A DNA stretch of 64,000 nt from Ascidia mentula (lineage: Eukaryota > Chordata > Ascidiacea > Phlebobranchia > Ascidiidae): the NCBI GenBank assembly GCA_947561715.1, contig OX387198.1, positions 5,828,001-5,892,000 on the forward strand, written 5' to 3'. The position numbers were made by a program, and so were the translations under genes. Every line of letters begins with the position of its first letter. The first letter of the stretch is position 1. A model generated the notes under the pieces. The model was not told the DNA's origin, did no database searches, and saw nothing but the letters and a program-made list of their open reading frames with translations. Below, piece by piece: positions 38,232 to 50,577 of this stretch.

Positions 38232-41200
38232 ATGCGGAGAGCAAGAATTGTGCAGCACAACCAGCCTTTGGCTATTGAAGACCGTGATATCCCATCGCCA
38301 CCTCCTGATGGGATTGTGGTAAAGGTAGGTGTTTGCACCAATATGTATGTATATCGTATACGATAATCGCTTCTAAATATGCTAGAGCAATTTTGTTTTA
38401 CAAAAAGCAACAAATAAACTTCCAACGAAAAACTCGGTTGTAGTTTTAGAGAAATGATTTGGCGATGTTGAGGTGGATGTCATCTCACTATATCTCACTA
38501 ATTTATTTTTGGTGACGGTAATGACGCTATTTATAAACTAACTATTACCTGTCTTCAAAAACTAACTTTTTGTTCTGTGGATAGCGAGCCCAAGGCTAAC
38601 GCATGCGTCTGGGCTTAAACATGTAACAAAGTTGTCTGACTTATTTTGATTTTGTGATAATGTTTCGCATGATTTGTCCATTTCCGAATGCGATTTTTGT
38701 GTATTTAGACTGCATACAGTGGAATATGCCACTCGGACATGAACCACTGGAAAGACAGGATCGATCTTGGAGGAGAAATCTTCCGCATCTCCCAAAATCC
38801 CAAGTACAAGGGTGTCCCGGGACATGAAATATCCGGACATGTTTACTCGATGGGCGCCAACGCCTCGAAAGGTTAGTACGTGACCTTGTGTATCGGCGAC
38901 ATTGCAGCAAAATCGAACCACATGTGCACGATAGCTGCAGGTAGAAACATGCCTACTATAGCGCAAATACCCTCAAATACACAGTTGTCTTGTACTTGCT
39001 TTCGCATGGCTCACCATAAAGAGAAACCTAATAGATTGCGTTGTAATGGAATGTCATGCATTGGTAACGCTTCGAGCCGGTGTGAATTTCAACTGTGTAC
39101 ACGCGGAAAGGGGAATTACTTAGAAACAGTTGACCATAGTCTTATGTTTTCAAACGGATTGTTTTATCTTTTTGCTTCTTGCTCCTCTGGCTCGTAATTT
39201 CACAAACCCTGCCACGTCATCACACGTCAACGACATGACAGTGCATTTTACTGACAGGTTTACACAGCCGTTGCATTTATTTGCGTGACCCGGCGATTTA
39301 CCTCAGAGGCTAACGCACCCATAAGTTCAAAGGCGCTTTACTCCCCTAATCTAATAGATAGCGATCTGAAGATTGGAGACCCTGTAGCTGTGTATCCGTG
39401 GATGGGATGCAAGAACTGCGGATACTGCCTGAAGAACTGCCCGAACATGTGCGACGTTCGCTCCAATGTGGGAATGGATTACGAAGGGGGGTAAGTTAAA
39501 TGCTAACAACGATATTTCGTAAACAGTGAAACAAATTCAAGAAACTGCCGTCAACTGCTGAGCCTTTCGGAATTTGTGCAATTGTGCCGAAAAAGTCAAA
39601 AAATGAAAGGCGCTTTTGGGCGGCCAGTTCAGTGCTATTTGCCCAAAGCACTCAACTTGTGCGGCAACTTTATAGATCGTACGGAAATGTGCAACGTAAT
39701 CTTTCCACAGTGAGGCGTTGGTTATGTTTGTTCTGTGGGTCCAGTAACCGTTTTGTGAAAACAACGGTCTTGGGCGGTTGACCTTTTTAAACCGTGTGAC
39801 CCGCCCTACAACCGTGTGACCCGCCAAACCACTACAACAAATATTTGCCGATACAGTTTACATTTTCCAATATCGTCTCCTTAACTGAACGTAAGTGATC
39901 ATGTGTTGGATAAACGTCAAACAAATTACCATCAGAACCGGGGTTAACTTTAACTTGCCTGTTGGTTTACTTAGCCCAGACCCAGCAAGCATTTTTCCGA
40001 AAGTTTGCTTTACCCGTTTTTCGTACTGAGTAGTTCATTAACACAGCGCTGGCAACTTTCACACAGGTACGCGACGTATGTTCTGCTCCCACACGTCAAG
40101 TACGCCCTGAAAGTGCCCGAATCGGTGCCCATGGACATTGCCTGCATGTTGCCCTGCTCAGGAATCACGGCCTACAACGGCATGACCAAAGCCAGACAAG
40201 GAATTGAAACGGCCGTCGCTTACGAAGGTCAAACTATACACAACAGATAATAATGTAAACTTTTAAAATGGAAACATATTTCTTTACTTCAAACATTTGC
40301 ATATGAGTAAAACGAGTTATTGTAAAAGAACTCTGGCAGTGTTTGAACTAGATAGCACGCGATTGCACTATGACTTAGAAAACAATTAAAACGTGTTTGT
40401 CATTTTTCTCCATAGGAAAAGCCAGTTTGATGATTGTTGGTGCCGGTGGTCTTGGTCTCTGGTGTCTGCAGATATGCAGGGCGAAATTTCCCGAAACAAC
40501 AAAAATTGTGATGGCAGATTTGTCGGTAAATACGTTTGCCTCAACAGAATTTTTTTAGCAGCTTTGCATCACGTTTGTAAATAGGCGACTGAATGGAATT
40601 AAGTTGTCTGTAATCATAACCTACAGACGATTTGTATAGGAGAGTCAACTGGAAGTGGCAAAAAAACTTGGCTGTGACGACACAGTGGTATGGTCACGTG
40701 ATAAAGATGAGGACACACTCGTGAAGTTGACGATGAGCAAGAGTCTGGGAAATAACGGCTTCAATGCTATTATCGACTTCGTCAACACAACCACGACTTT
40801 CGAGCGCGGTTATGATTGCTTGGCAAAGGTTTATTTCAAGTTTTTTTCATTCCAAATGTTTGTTTGTGAGGATACCTTGGTCATTTATTCTTTACTTAAA
40901 ATTGGTTAGTTTATTCCCAACCGTCCTGTGGAACTGATGATGTAAGCAAAATAAGAAAGTTAAAATTTAACAAACATACATTATGTATTGTATCAGAAAG
41001 AAAGTTATAAATCCCTTTTTTAAGTGCGAAATATTACTTGACAGAATGGAATCATGGCTTTGGTGGGTCTGTTCGGTGGAGGGGCTCAAATTTCCCTCCC
41101 CAAGACAGTTTTTGGGTCGAAGCAGATCCGAGGAGTTTACACAGGGAGACGAGAACACCTGGAAGATCTTTTGAACATGATGACGAAGCAACAGGTAAAT

Positions 41201-41475
41201 CGAACTGTTGGTTTTTGTGTTGAAAATTATATTTCATCGCCTGTTTGGTCTTGGATCCATGATTTTATGAAAACAAACTGATTTAAAGCAAAGTTTTGCT
41301 GCGAAACCAATTATAGCACATAAAAGTTTGCAAATACTGTAAATGTTGCATTTCTACACTTCCACAGCTTGTGTCCCCTCCGATCAAGTACTTTAAGTTG
41401 GAAGAAATAAATGACGCATTCCAGATGATGGACCAGGGAAAGATGAAAGGACGTGGAATCCTTAAGTTTAATTAA
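38232..41475 (+). CDS. Zn alcohol dehydrogenase-like B
   Basis: Medium-chain dehydrogenase predicted to oxidise alcohols or reduce carbonyls with NAD(H) in the cytosol. Exons: 38232-38324, 38709-38871, 39358-39490, 40067-40227, 40416-40525, 40640-40828, 41045-41194 and 41368-41475; 368 residues. The catalytic loop SGICHSD, GHE and MLPCSG supply zinc ligands. The four structural-zinc cysteines are canonical (GCKNCGYCLKNCPNMC). The Rossmann fold shows GAGGLGLWCLQICRAKFP and the strand-2 aspartate (VMADLS). The start matches the paralogs; an in-frame ATG 147 nt upstream would add 49 residues with no targeting pattern that I recognise. AATAAA at 41515-41520. The substrate cannot be read from sequence. 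Confidence 0.87.
39788..39825. repeat. Short tandem duplication in ADH-B intron 3
   Basis: ACCGTGTGACCCGCC occurs twice within about 40 bp in the intron between exons 3 and 4. It is a small local duplication with no evident role. Confidence 0.5.
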
Positions 41476-42139
41476 AGTTGATAAATTTCACTCACAGTTT
41501 TCGCCTGTACATGGAATAAATCAAGACCACATTTATTCTAATTGAAATTGTAGATGTTCGAGAATTTATGTGAAATGAGTCATGCTGACTCAGCTAAAAT
41601 CAATCCCAAACACATAAATTACCTGCAACATTTTGTTAACAGACATCACTGATGCTTATAATCTTTCACAAAAGTAGGAGTTTTAAATTTTTAAAACAGC
41701 CCTCAAAACAATTTTGCAACACAACGCATATAAATACTGACATCATACAAGCGGATATGCCTTACGTAGTGTGGTTGTGAATCATACAAAATCATTAGAA
41801 AAGGTCGATTTCGTAATGAAAATAATAAATGTCATACAAAATCCGTCATAGCATTTGCTGGTTAGAATTTTTTGTTTCCGATGAGTATACTCCCGTAAAG
41901 CTTGGACTATACCAGAATTGGTTTTACCACTGAGCATCAAGTGTTCTGCAAGTGTGTTTGCCCGGCTAACGAACAATTCCGACGTATGAGTACAACACGT
42001 GATACAACTGAGCTATCTGGCTATTTCCCTGACAAACAGAGAAGAGTATCTGCCACTCGGCAAATATTGGTTGAGCGCCAGGTAGGTGAAGCTTTCTGAA
42101 TGCCATAATTCAGCAGCGATTTGCAGAATATTGCACAGG
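41476..42139. other. ADH-B to ADH-C intergenic
   Basis: No gene. It contains the ADH-B polyadenylation signal (41515-41520) and, next to ADH-C, a tRNA-like repeat on the minus strand. Confidence 0.5.
41945..42025 (-). mobile_element. tRNA-like SINE head (candidate) upstream of ADH-C
   Basis: Reading the minus strand, GCCAGATAGCTCAGTTGT carries a good A box (TAGCTCAGTTG). About 35 bp on, GGAATTGTTCG is a weak B-box match. An imperfect acceptor stem and the location 115 bp before the ADH-C ATG suggest a decayed tRNA-derived SINE, possibly transcribed as part of the leader. Confidence 0.35.
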
Positions 42140-45100
42140 ATGAGACAAGCTAGAATTGCCAAAGCCAGCGAACCGTTGGTAATCGAAGAAATCGAAATTC
42201 CGAATGCGCCACCGGATGGGTTGGTGATTAAGGTATGTTATTTACAACGAAATAACGCAGTAATATTTCATGCGATCGCACGATTGGCAGGATCGCCCCA
42301 CTGCGAAAATCCTTGCTTAGCGACAACAGCTATCATATCATTAGGTATACAGGCTTCGCAGCCCAGGCATGTACAATTAAATAAAGCAACAGTTACGACT
42401 GTACGCAAGGCAAATTATCAACCAGTGTGCAGCATTTGGGTCGTATTCTTGTAAATCCGCCGACTCTGTTTGTTGAAACAACCACAAAATGGTCCAATCT
42501 CTCCTATTCGTTAAGTAAAGGATAGGATATATTTTACTGCAACCTGGCTGCGAATATTGCCGATTGATTTTTCTTTTGAAATGGTACAAGTCAATGTGAC
42601 ACAAGGTAATGCATAAGTTTATGATCTTAACAGTTCGTGAAATCGCCGACTCGTAATATTTGATAACTGTAGCTGCCTCTGCCGCACTGCAGAGGCTGTA
42701 AGGGCAAAGGTTAATTTGCTGCCGACAACGCATATTATACAATACGATTCATAACACGCGTATGTGGAAAAATACGATGTTTCAAATACCACGCGAAATA
42801 AACTTTCTGTGATCTCCAGACAAGTTTCAGTGGAATCTGTCATTCGGATTACCACCAATGGCAAGACATGATCGATTTAGGAGGGACCAACTTGAAATTC
42901 ACAAATTTTCCGGGTTACAAAGGAGTCGCGGGCCACGAAATATCAGGAACCGTCCACTCATTAGGCCAGCAACTCACATCAGGTATGACATATAGGAGTA
43001 ATAAAGAATATACAAAAAATGTTGCATTAAAAATTCCTTGTAGTGTTGCACAGGAATAATAACCGTATAGCCAACTTAATTTCAAAAGCTCTAATCATTC
43101 ACAAAAGTTGTTTTTATAATTACGGGAGTCAAATTATTTTCCGCCTTGGTGAAAAAGGGAGACCTTTTTTAATCTCTTCTCAGATGATGGCTTGGAAATG
43201 GGAGATCGTGTCGTTGTTTACCCCTGGATTGGCTGCCAGCAATGCAGTTACTGTCTCCAAAGTAGCTCAAATTTGTGTGAACATCGACTGTACATTGGTC
43301 TGCTCATAGCAGGAGGGTTGGTAGATTTTTATAAAATGTTGGAGAATAAAAAACCATAAAATAAGCAACAGAACCTAAAAAAAGTGACAACTATGAACAT
43401 AACTCACGACTTGAAATCTTTATGACAAACAATATAGCCCATATAAGTAATGTGAAATTCCTTTGCAAACGTTTTGATTGTGTCTACAATCATTGTTAAT
43501 GCAAAATGTAATGCAACTAGTTTTTGACGAAGTGCTGGCCACGGTAAATAAATTATAAAGTTATCAAAAGAAGCCAAGATTTTCGTAGTGAAATGCTTAT
43601 ATGTTTCTCTGCAGATTTGCCGAGTATGTCTTGGTCCCACATAAGAGATACGTTGTAAAGGTGCCAGATACCGTTCCCATGCACCTTGCATGTATGCTGC
43701 CTTGCTCAGGGCTTACAGCTTACAACGCCATGAGCAAAGTAAAACCCCAGATCGAAATGGTGACCAAATTTGAAGGTGAGCGTTGTAGCTGTATTGCACA
43801 CGTATCCAGCAGTCATGCACAATTTAATTTTCCTGAATGTAAAGACGTCCAGAAAATATGTAATTATAACTGAGACTGGATGCTAATTTTTGGTAGGCAT
43901 TGTCTTATTACCATAGGCATTGTCTTATTACCATAGGCATTGTCTTTATTACCAGCATTAAATCGAAATATGAATTGAATTGTTTGAAACAAGATGTTTC
44001 GGAATCAGCTAGTTTATTGCTAACAATAAAAAAAATCGATTTCGCCTACATAGGAAAACGATCGTATAATTACCTAGCTAAAATATTCCTACACCATCAC
44101 CATCAAGACAACGACCGAGTTATGTATATGCCCAATGCATGTGTGTAAGCAATTCCTGTTTCCCATGTGAATTGTTAGGTGCTAGTTCGCGTTATAGCCA
44201 AAATTCCAGCCCCAAGGCTCAGGTTTTTAGGGTGGAGGACCATAAACTCTAAAGTGAGGCTTATCTAGGAACTGTATGCCTAAACTAAACGCTACCTTTT
44301 GCGGCATACGTTGCAGCATCATTATTTACAATAAAGTATAGCTAACAGCAATCCCAAACATCTTGTTTCAAACAATTTAATTATAAGCAATATGTTATAT
44401 CAAAAGTATCTTCAGTTAGGTTCATCGTTTGAATTTGCAGGAAAAGCGAGTTTGTTGATAACCGGCGCAGGAGCATTGGGTCTGTGGTGTCTGCAAATTT
44501 GCAGAGCGTCGCTTCCGAAAACTACCAAGATCGTAGTTGCTGACATCGGGGTAAATACTGCCTTGTGTCGTAAACAAATACGCAGTATTAAACACATAAC
44601 ATATGTAACGGAAGCAAGAATCCACATGACAAGTAGCAAAATGTTAAATAAGCCAACGTGTTTTGAACTGCTTTGTAATCGGTAAACACTATCAATGACA
44701 ATGTGCAAAATATGTGTGGTCATCTCGTTGCAATCGTGAAAGTGGAACCGGAAAAACAGAACAATTAACAATTTTAAATGAAACTAACAGTTACTAAATG
44801 TTATTGAAGTCACATAAAGTGGTGCTTTGCAACTTTGCTTCAGGATGAAAAGCTTCAAATCGCGCGTGACCTTGGTTGCGACGATACAGTTAAATGGGCG
44901 GGTCATGCCGATGAATTGGAGCTAATTAAAAACACTAAAAGTACGAGTCTGAACAAAGAAGGGTTCACGGCTATCGTCGATTTTGTCAACAACGCCTCAA
45001 CCTTTGCGAGAAATTTTGAATGCTTGAGAAAGGTAGAAATATGTCGTTAACAACCTAAATTTTTCCAGAAAACATTGGTGAATTTTAAGATACCGAATAC

Positions 45101-45864
45101 ATTTCCACGGCAATCCTTAGACCACATACATATCTTAACATTACTTATTACTTGAGTACTTATTACGTTTGATAGAATGGGAATTTAGTCATGGTTGGAT
45201 TATTCGGAGGTGGATCCCAACTTTCACTTCCTCGGGTGGTGATGGATTCAAAGCAAATCAACGGCGTTTTCACAGGGAGCATTTCCCAGCTTAAGAAAAT
45301 GCTAAATATGCTTTCAAGCCACGAGGTTTCATTATCTCTTCAAATGTGTCTGAATCGTCTGCTCTTTAATATTAAAAAATGTTTTTTTCCAAAGTATATC
45401 TATGAAACTTGAATAGTGCTGTGGCACTAAGCACATGTTTTCTATTATAAGGAAACACACACATATATATATACTGCCCGTTAGTAGTTCTTTGCCACTT
45501 ATGGAGACAAACTGATTAAAAAACCTTTAGTAACACGAGCATTCGCGTGATACTCATCGCTTCATTAAGCGTGACAAATTTTTGTAACCAACAGCAAAAA
45601 AACAGGATATCGTGGCAACGAATCCCGATAAGGTTTTCTTCTTAGTATTTGAGTCGGGCCCTTGACCAATGCTGCCAATCACCCGCCCTAATTTTACTTT
45701 AGTTTTTTATAATTAAGATTGTCCCGCCCCCTATTGAATATTTCAAGTTGGAAGAGATCACAGATGCGTTTCGCCTCATGGAAAAAGGAAAGTTGAAAGG
45801 AAGAGGAATAGTTCAATTTGATCAGCAGCCAGCTTCGGAATGTGCAAATAAATCCACCTTGTAA
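42140..45864 (+). CDS. Zn alcohol dehydrogenase-like C
   Basis: Third gene of the array. Exons: 42140-42232, 42820-42982, 43184-43316, 43615-43775, 44441-44550, 44844-45032, 45176-45325 and 45718-45864; 381 residues. Motifs: FSGICHSDYHQW (catalytic Cys), GHEISG, structural zinc GCQQCSYCLQSSSNLC, third ligand MLPCSG, Rossmann GAGALGLWCLQICRASLP and the NAD aspartate in VVADIG. Exon 8 is 39 nt longer than in the paralogs and adds a 13-residue polar tail ending in NKSTL; this is not a standard peroxisomal SKL signal. The exon 3 donor (GTTGGT) is weak but sits where all paralogs splice. Exon 2 shares its 163-nt length with gene B, hinting that B and C are the closest pair. Confidence 0.86.
43894..43954. 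repeat. Three-copy 20-bp tandem repeat
   Basis: The unit TAGGCATTGTCTTATTACCA is repeated three times (the last with one extra T) within ADH-C intron 4. The copies are nearly identical, so the repeat is recent and probably variable in length between individuals. Confidence 0.8.
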
Positions 45865-47116
45865 AACTACATTCCTTCATACCTCAATACTACGCTTGCT
45901 GCGATGTAATTGCATATTGCTCAAATGTGCTGCGAAGTTGCATTCACACAGCTGTTATAATAAAGTGCATGAATAGAAACATAATTTGAAGAAAACGTGT
46001 GTTTATTACCAATTTAGATTTCCAGTATTGAACAAAATATACCAAAACGAAGATCTGACAAAAGTGTTTGTAAGAGTAAAATGTCCCGTACAAGTTTCGC
46101 CTCCGCCCAAACTCGCACCCTTAAAATATTAAAAATGGAATGTTTGCAAAACCCCTTCTACAATGGGAAAATAGGCTTTGTGTGCTTTTATTCGTTTTTC
46201 TTTATGGCGAAGCGCGAAGGGTTTTTTGTTTATGTCACCAGAAATAGTTACATACCCTTACAATCAAAGGGAGCATCACATGTATAACGATAACCCGGCA
46301 CCCCAGTGGTAGGCTACACATCATGGCACACTGGCCAAATTTTGCCCACTGTTTTGAACACGACACACGAGGACAAGTTTTGACAATATTGTACGTTGTT
46401 TTCGAATAAAAAATGCTGAAGCCAACCTTTCCCATTCAACGTGCTATGTGTGGCATGTCTGTCTCGGGTTACAATGCCGTAAAGCAGCCACACACTTTGC
46501 TTCAAGTTAACATTAGGCAGATAGTACGCAACGACTGTCGCACACTCGGCCTTATCAGGTGTGTCTCGTGCTCCACCAGTCGTTAAGTTCGCAAATATTG
46601 TGGCCAGGTCAAAGGTTGTCCGGAGCAAGCAAACAAGCTTCTAAAGCGAAATCGATGGCTAAACTGCTGACTTAGTTTGTTCATGCAATATGAACCGAGG
46701 TCGTCGCGAAAGACGAGGGATTCTCGAAGCTCAATCCAGTATGTGACCAGTATGTGAAAGAGCACATCGTCTGCCAGCGCGTAGTTAATGTCGTTTGAAA
46801 TTTTCAATATCTATGAAGTAAAAAAAACTAAACGGCGGTGAGGCGTTCCTGCCTTGTCATGCAATGGCATGTAACACTTCTGCGTACCCTCGAGTGTTCA
46901 GTTATTGGAGAAGAGATGACACCCTTACATAGGATTTGTTTATATAATGCATTCCAACAGTTCGCCAATGTCTGAGCTCTAGCAAGGTGTTTAGCAACAG
47001 GAGGCTGCACTTGAGAGTGATGGCAGTCGTTTTCGCGTTTAACGTATATGTAGTTCGCGCTGTTTGCACAATAACAGAACATTTATTAAAATTATATATT
47101 AAAAAGCAACAGGAAA
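45865..47116. other. ADH-C to ADH-D intergenic
   Basis: The longest spacer in the array (1.25 kb). No gene recognised. At about 46475-46500, CTGTCTCGGGTTACAATGCC faintly resembles ADH exon 4 (coding for CSG..YNAV). It has no surrounding homology and no splice sites, so I do not call a fifth copy. Confidence 0.45.
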
Positions 47117-49764
47117 ATGATAAAAGCTGAAATAGTGAAGCCGAACGAGCCTTTGGTTGTTAGTGCAGCTGACATACCGGTGCCACCTAAAGAGGGTCTT
47201 GTGTTACAGGTAAGATCTGCAGCATGTAAAGATAAAAATGTAAATAATGTGTCACTCGATTATTTACTGATGCGTTTTACAACCTGTCAGACAGCTTACA
47301 GTGGGATCTGCCACTCTGATATCGTACAATGGGAAAATGTTATAGATTATGGATTCTCTACGGTGACATACACAGACAGTCCAAATTACATACTCCCTAT
47401 TACACCTGGTCATGAGATATCGGGGACGATTCTGTCGTTGGGAGCGAAACAGAAAAATGGTGAGATTTGAACAATAATGAATATATACTTCCTATAATCA
47501 TTGCTCCTATTACAATTCATTTAACTAGGACAAATAGATTTTCTCAAAGTTTTATGACAACAGCAACAATAAGACACAATTTGATATATTAACACGTGAC
47601 AAAACTTGAGACAAGCTAAATAATCATACGTGCACCACATTTTAAATATCCGTGATACAATACAATGTAAAGAACAGCGAATCGCTGTGGTAGTGCAACA
47701 AACTAAAAAAAAATTAAACCTTGAAAATCCCGGTGTGGTAAAGATTAAAAAAAATAAAAACAACTAAAATAACTTTAGACCAGATAAAAGTTGGTGACCG
47801 GGTAGCTGTTTACCCGTGGCGGGGATGCGGAAAGTGCGGCTACTGCTCCAAAAACCACTTCAACTGGTGTGGAAAACGAGATCGGTGCTACGGATTTGGA
47901 ATTCCTGGAGGGTGGGGAAACTAACTAAATATGTATAGAAGATCAGTACAACTGAAACACCATTGACTATACCAATGACCAGCCTCGGTGACGAATTAAA
48001 AGTTTTTTTGTCGTAATGAATTGATTGAACTGTAAGGCCGTGATAAGTTTTTTTTTCTGTATACTAAATGCTACATAAATGAGGACAAATTGTACGAATC
48101 ATTTCCAAAAGATTGCATTCCGTTGCAGATACGCCACACACGTAGTTGTACCGGAGAGCACACTCGTTGTCAAGATACCGGATTCTTTTCCAATGGACGT
48201 TGCTTGCATGCTTCCGTGTTCGGGTTTAACGACATACAATGCCGTAAGCCACGTTAAACCTGTGATCGAAACAGCTGTTTCATTTGAAGGTTTGTGCAAA
48301 TACAGGTATTCCACTATATTGCGACGAAAGTTTTCGAAAACGGATCTGTTGCCTTTTCCGGAACTGGTCGAACCCGAGTTATGAACTGCACGAATGTCTA
48401 GTTTTTTCATTACTATATGGGTTTAGGGACTTTACTTGTGTTGCAGAATGCCTGCCTTTTTTACCACACCGGGATTTGAACCCATACTGTTGGATAGCTT
48501 AGATGCTCAACAGCGCCACCATTAGGGCCAGTATACCCTCGAATGGTCTTTTTTAGGTCGCGGATCGCTGCTGATCGTAGGAGCTGGAGGACTTGGGTTG
48601 TGGAGTTTGCAGATCGCAAGAGCACTGTTGCCAAGCAACACAAAGATTGTGGTGGCTGATATAACGGCGAGTAAAATCACGAGTTTAAAACTTAGTGAGA
48701 AATGTACTGCAACCGCGTTTTTAAAAAATAATTTTTCCTGCCCAGGAGGAAAAACTGGCTGTCGCCAAACAGCTGGGATGTGACGACACAATATTGTGGT
48801 CACGTGACATCGACGAAGCAGATCTCGTTGAGGCCACCAAGAAAAAGGGTTTGCGGAATGGGTTTGACGCGGTTATCGACTTAGTAAACATGACCAGCAC
48901 ATCGCAAATTGCTCACAATTCCTTGCTTCCGGTAAGATGTATTTATATAACATTGTTAGAGTCGGTATAGATAATGCTGTTAAATATACTCACCGTATCT
49001 AACGACATTTTATCTTTTAGTGCAGTATACGGGTAAAATTATTGCATAAAATATTAACCACACCTAATACACACATAACTCGATCATTTAAACAACATTA
49101 CTACCTATGATAAATCATTCTAAACTTGTAAGATTAGCAAGAGGTATAATTGCTGCAGCATGGGATACAAGCGATGGTCGGTTTGTTCGGAGGAGCGGCG
49201 AAATTTTCTCTCCCCCAGATAGTTCTCAACTCCTCTCACATCCAGGGTGTCCACGTGGGGAGTTTTACCCAGCTACAGAAACTCGTTGAGTTAGTCGCAG
49301 AAAAGAAGGTGATAGATTTGTTGCTAGTGAGACAGAAACTAAGGACAAGCTAACTATTGTTGTTGCTACATAACCCTGAGGATGTCTCGCTGGATGGTGG
49401 ACGATACGCTGGTTATAATAAACACTTTCGTTATCTGCTAGAAGAACAATTCTTAAAAAATTACTATGGCTGGCAGCAAGAATAGCACCATATACAAGCT
49501 AACTACTGTTTAATATCACACAAACATAAAACTGTTTCGCCTCCAAACTGGATGAGCGAACAGTAAAATCAGTTGAGGCCAATTTTTTGCCGACATTACG
49601 TTCAAGTAAAACTATCTTGAACCAGCTTGGAACTAATTTGTCTCGTTGTGTTACAGGTAAGCTCGCCGCCACTACGACACTATGCACTGGATGATGTCAA
49701 CGAGGCGATGAACCTTATGATACAGGGCAAACTGGTGGGAAGAGCCCTACTAAAATTTGAATAA
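47117..49764 (+). CDS. Zn alcohol dehydrogenase-like D
   Basis: Fourth gene. Exons: 47117-47209, 47291-47459, 47779-47911, 48129-48289, 48557-48666, 48746-48931, 49159-49308 and 49657-49764; 369 residues. Catalytic loop SGICHSDIVQW, GHEISG, structural zinc GCGKCGYCSKNHFNWC, third ligand MLPCSG, Rossmann GAGGLGLWSLQIARALLP and the NAD aspartate in VVADIT are all intact. Intron 5 starts with GC (ACG|GCGAGT) where the paralogs have GT, and frame and exon length (110 nt) require that site, so it is a GC-AG intron. Exon 6 is one codon shorter than in B and C. Exon 2 (169 nt) matches gene A in length. Confidence 0.87.
48395..48540 (-). mobile_element. tRNA-like repeat in ADH-D intron 4 (candidate SINE)
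   Basis: On the minus strand GGTGGCGCTGTTGAGC, then GGGTTCAAATCCCGGTGTGG, gives a strong B box (GGTTCAAATCC). The 5' half is a poor A box and no full cloverleaf closes. An A-rich run follows downstream on that strand. A tRNA-derived SINE is the likeliest reading; a tRNA pseudogene is the alternative. Confidence 0.45.
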
Positions 49765-50170
49765 TGCGTATAATATAATATGTTGTGTCGTGCAGAGTTT
49801 AACGGTCTTTGAGTACATAGTGTTTGGTCAAATCTTTACCGATTTTAAAAATGTATAAATGAAATCTGGTTTAAAAGTTGTAATTATTCAAAGAATGCGT
49901 CAGGTTTGGTTGACAAATTGTCGGTGAGCATTTTGTTAAGAGCAGTTTATACAGACCACAAGAATTTAGGTCAGGTAGCTATTATTTTCTATTGAAAATG
50001 ATCCTATTTTTGATGAAGTATGTTCTTTTGTTGCAAAAACAACTTGGCGCACAAACAACAATTCTTTTAAAATGAGTCAGTTTAGCATGACTTTTTCTAC
50101 CTCAGGAAAATCTTGTATTTTGTCACAAATGCACACGCTAAAGCACTAAAAGAGAGACCAAGAGAATGTT
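49765..50170. other. ADH-D to COX8-like 1 intergenic
   Basis: About 400 bp of AT-rich sequence between two converging genes. It holds both 3' UTRs and I see no other gene. Confidence 0.5.
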
Positions 50171-50577
50171 TCAATAGCGATCGGCATCTTCGGGTCTGTA
50201 CTTTTTCCACTGGTAAGTAAAATACGTTGCCGGTCCGAAACAAAACAAAGCTATGGTGCAGAATCCGATAATAACATCCTAAAAATAAATTAAAATGAGA
50301 GCATCCACTTCCTTGTGGTAAAAACTACACTATTTTTGTATGCAAAAGGTTTTTGCTGCATGATAGCATGCAACATGCTATTTGTGTACCAAAATGTGCA
50401 AGAAATCCTGTTACTAACGTTCCCTACCTTTGCATTTGTCGCGGTCTGTGGGCGTCGAGCCAATACAAGCCCCTGCCCATCAGCATGCGCCATCTTGGGC
50501 CATTCCGGCCTGACCACTTTGTTTCGTTTGGGAACCTTGTTAATAAGGGAAGCCCGTAAAATTCTTTGAAGAAACAT
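50171..50577 (-). CDS. COX8-like mitochondrial inner-membrane protein 1
   Basis: Two exons on the minus strand, 50577-50428 and 50278-50171, 85 residues. The N-terminus is a classic mitochondrial presequence, rich in Arg, Lys and hydrophobics with no acids (MFLQRILRASLINKVPKRNK). Exon 2 holds one membrane span (VIIGFCTIALFCFGPATYFT) followed by a positively charged tail WKKYRPED. This layout (presequence, short matrix part, one span, Tyr-Arg tail) resembles cytochrome c oxidase subunit 8, a small nuclear-encoded subunit of respiratory complex IV. The family call is by pattern only; another small single-span respiratory subunit is possible. A diverged paralog lies 1.5 kb away on the same strand. 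Confidence 0.6.

Noticed and set aside
42086-42139. Upstream in-frame extension of ADH-C
   Set aside because: Begins with GTG, not ATG; the paralog-matched ATG at 42140 is better.
46471-46510. Possible fifth ADH relic in the C-D spacer
   Set aside because: Only a 13-nt identity to exon 4 (TACAATGCCGTAA) without further homology or splice sites.
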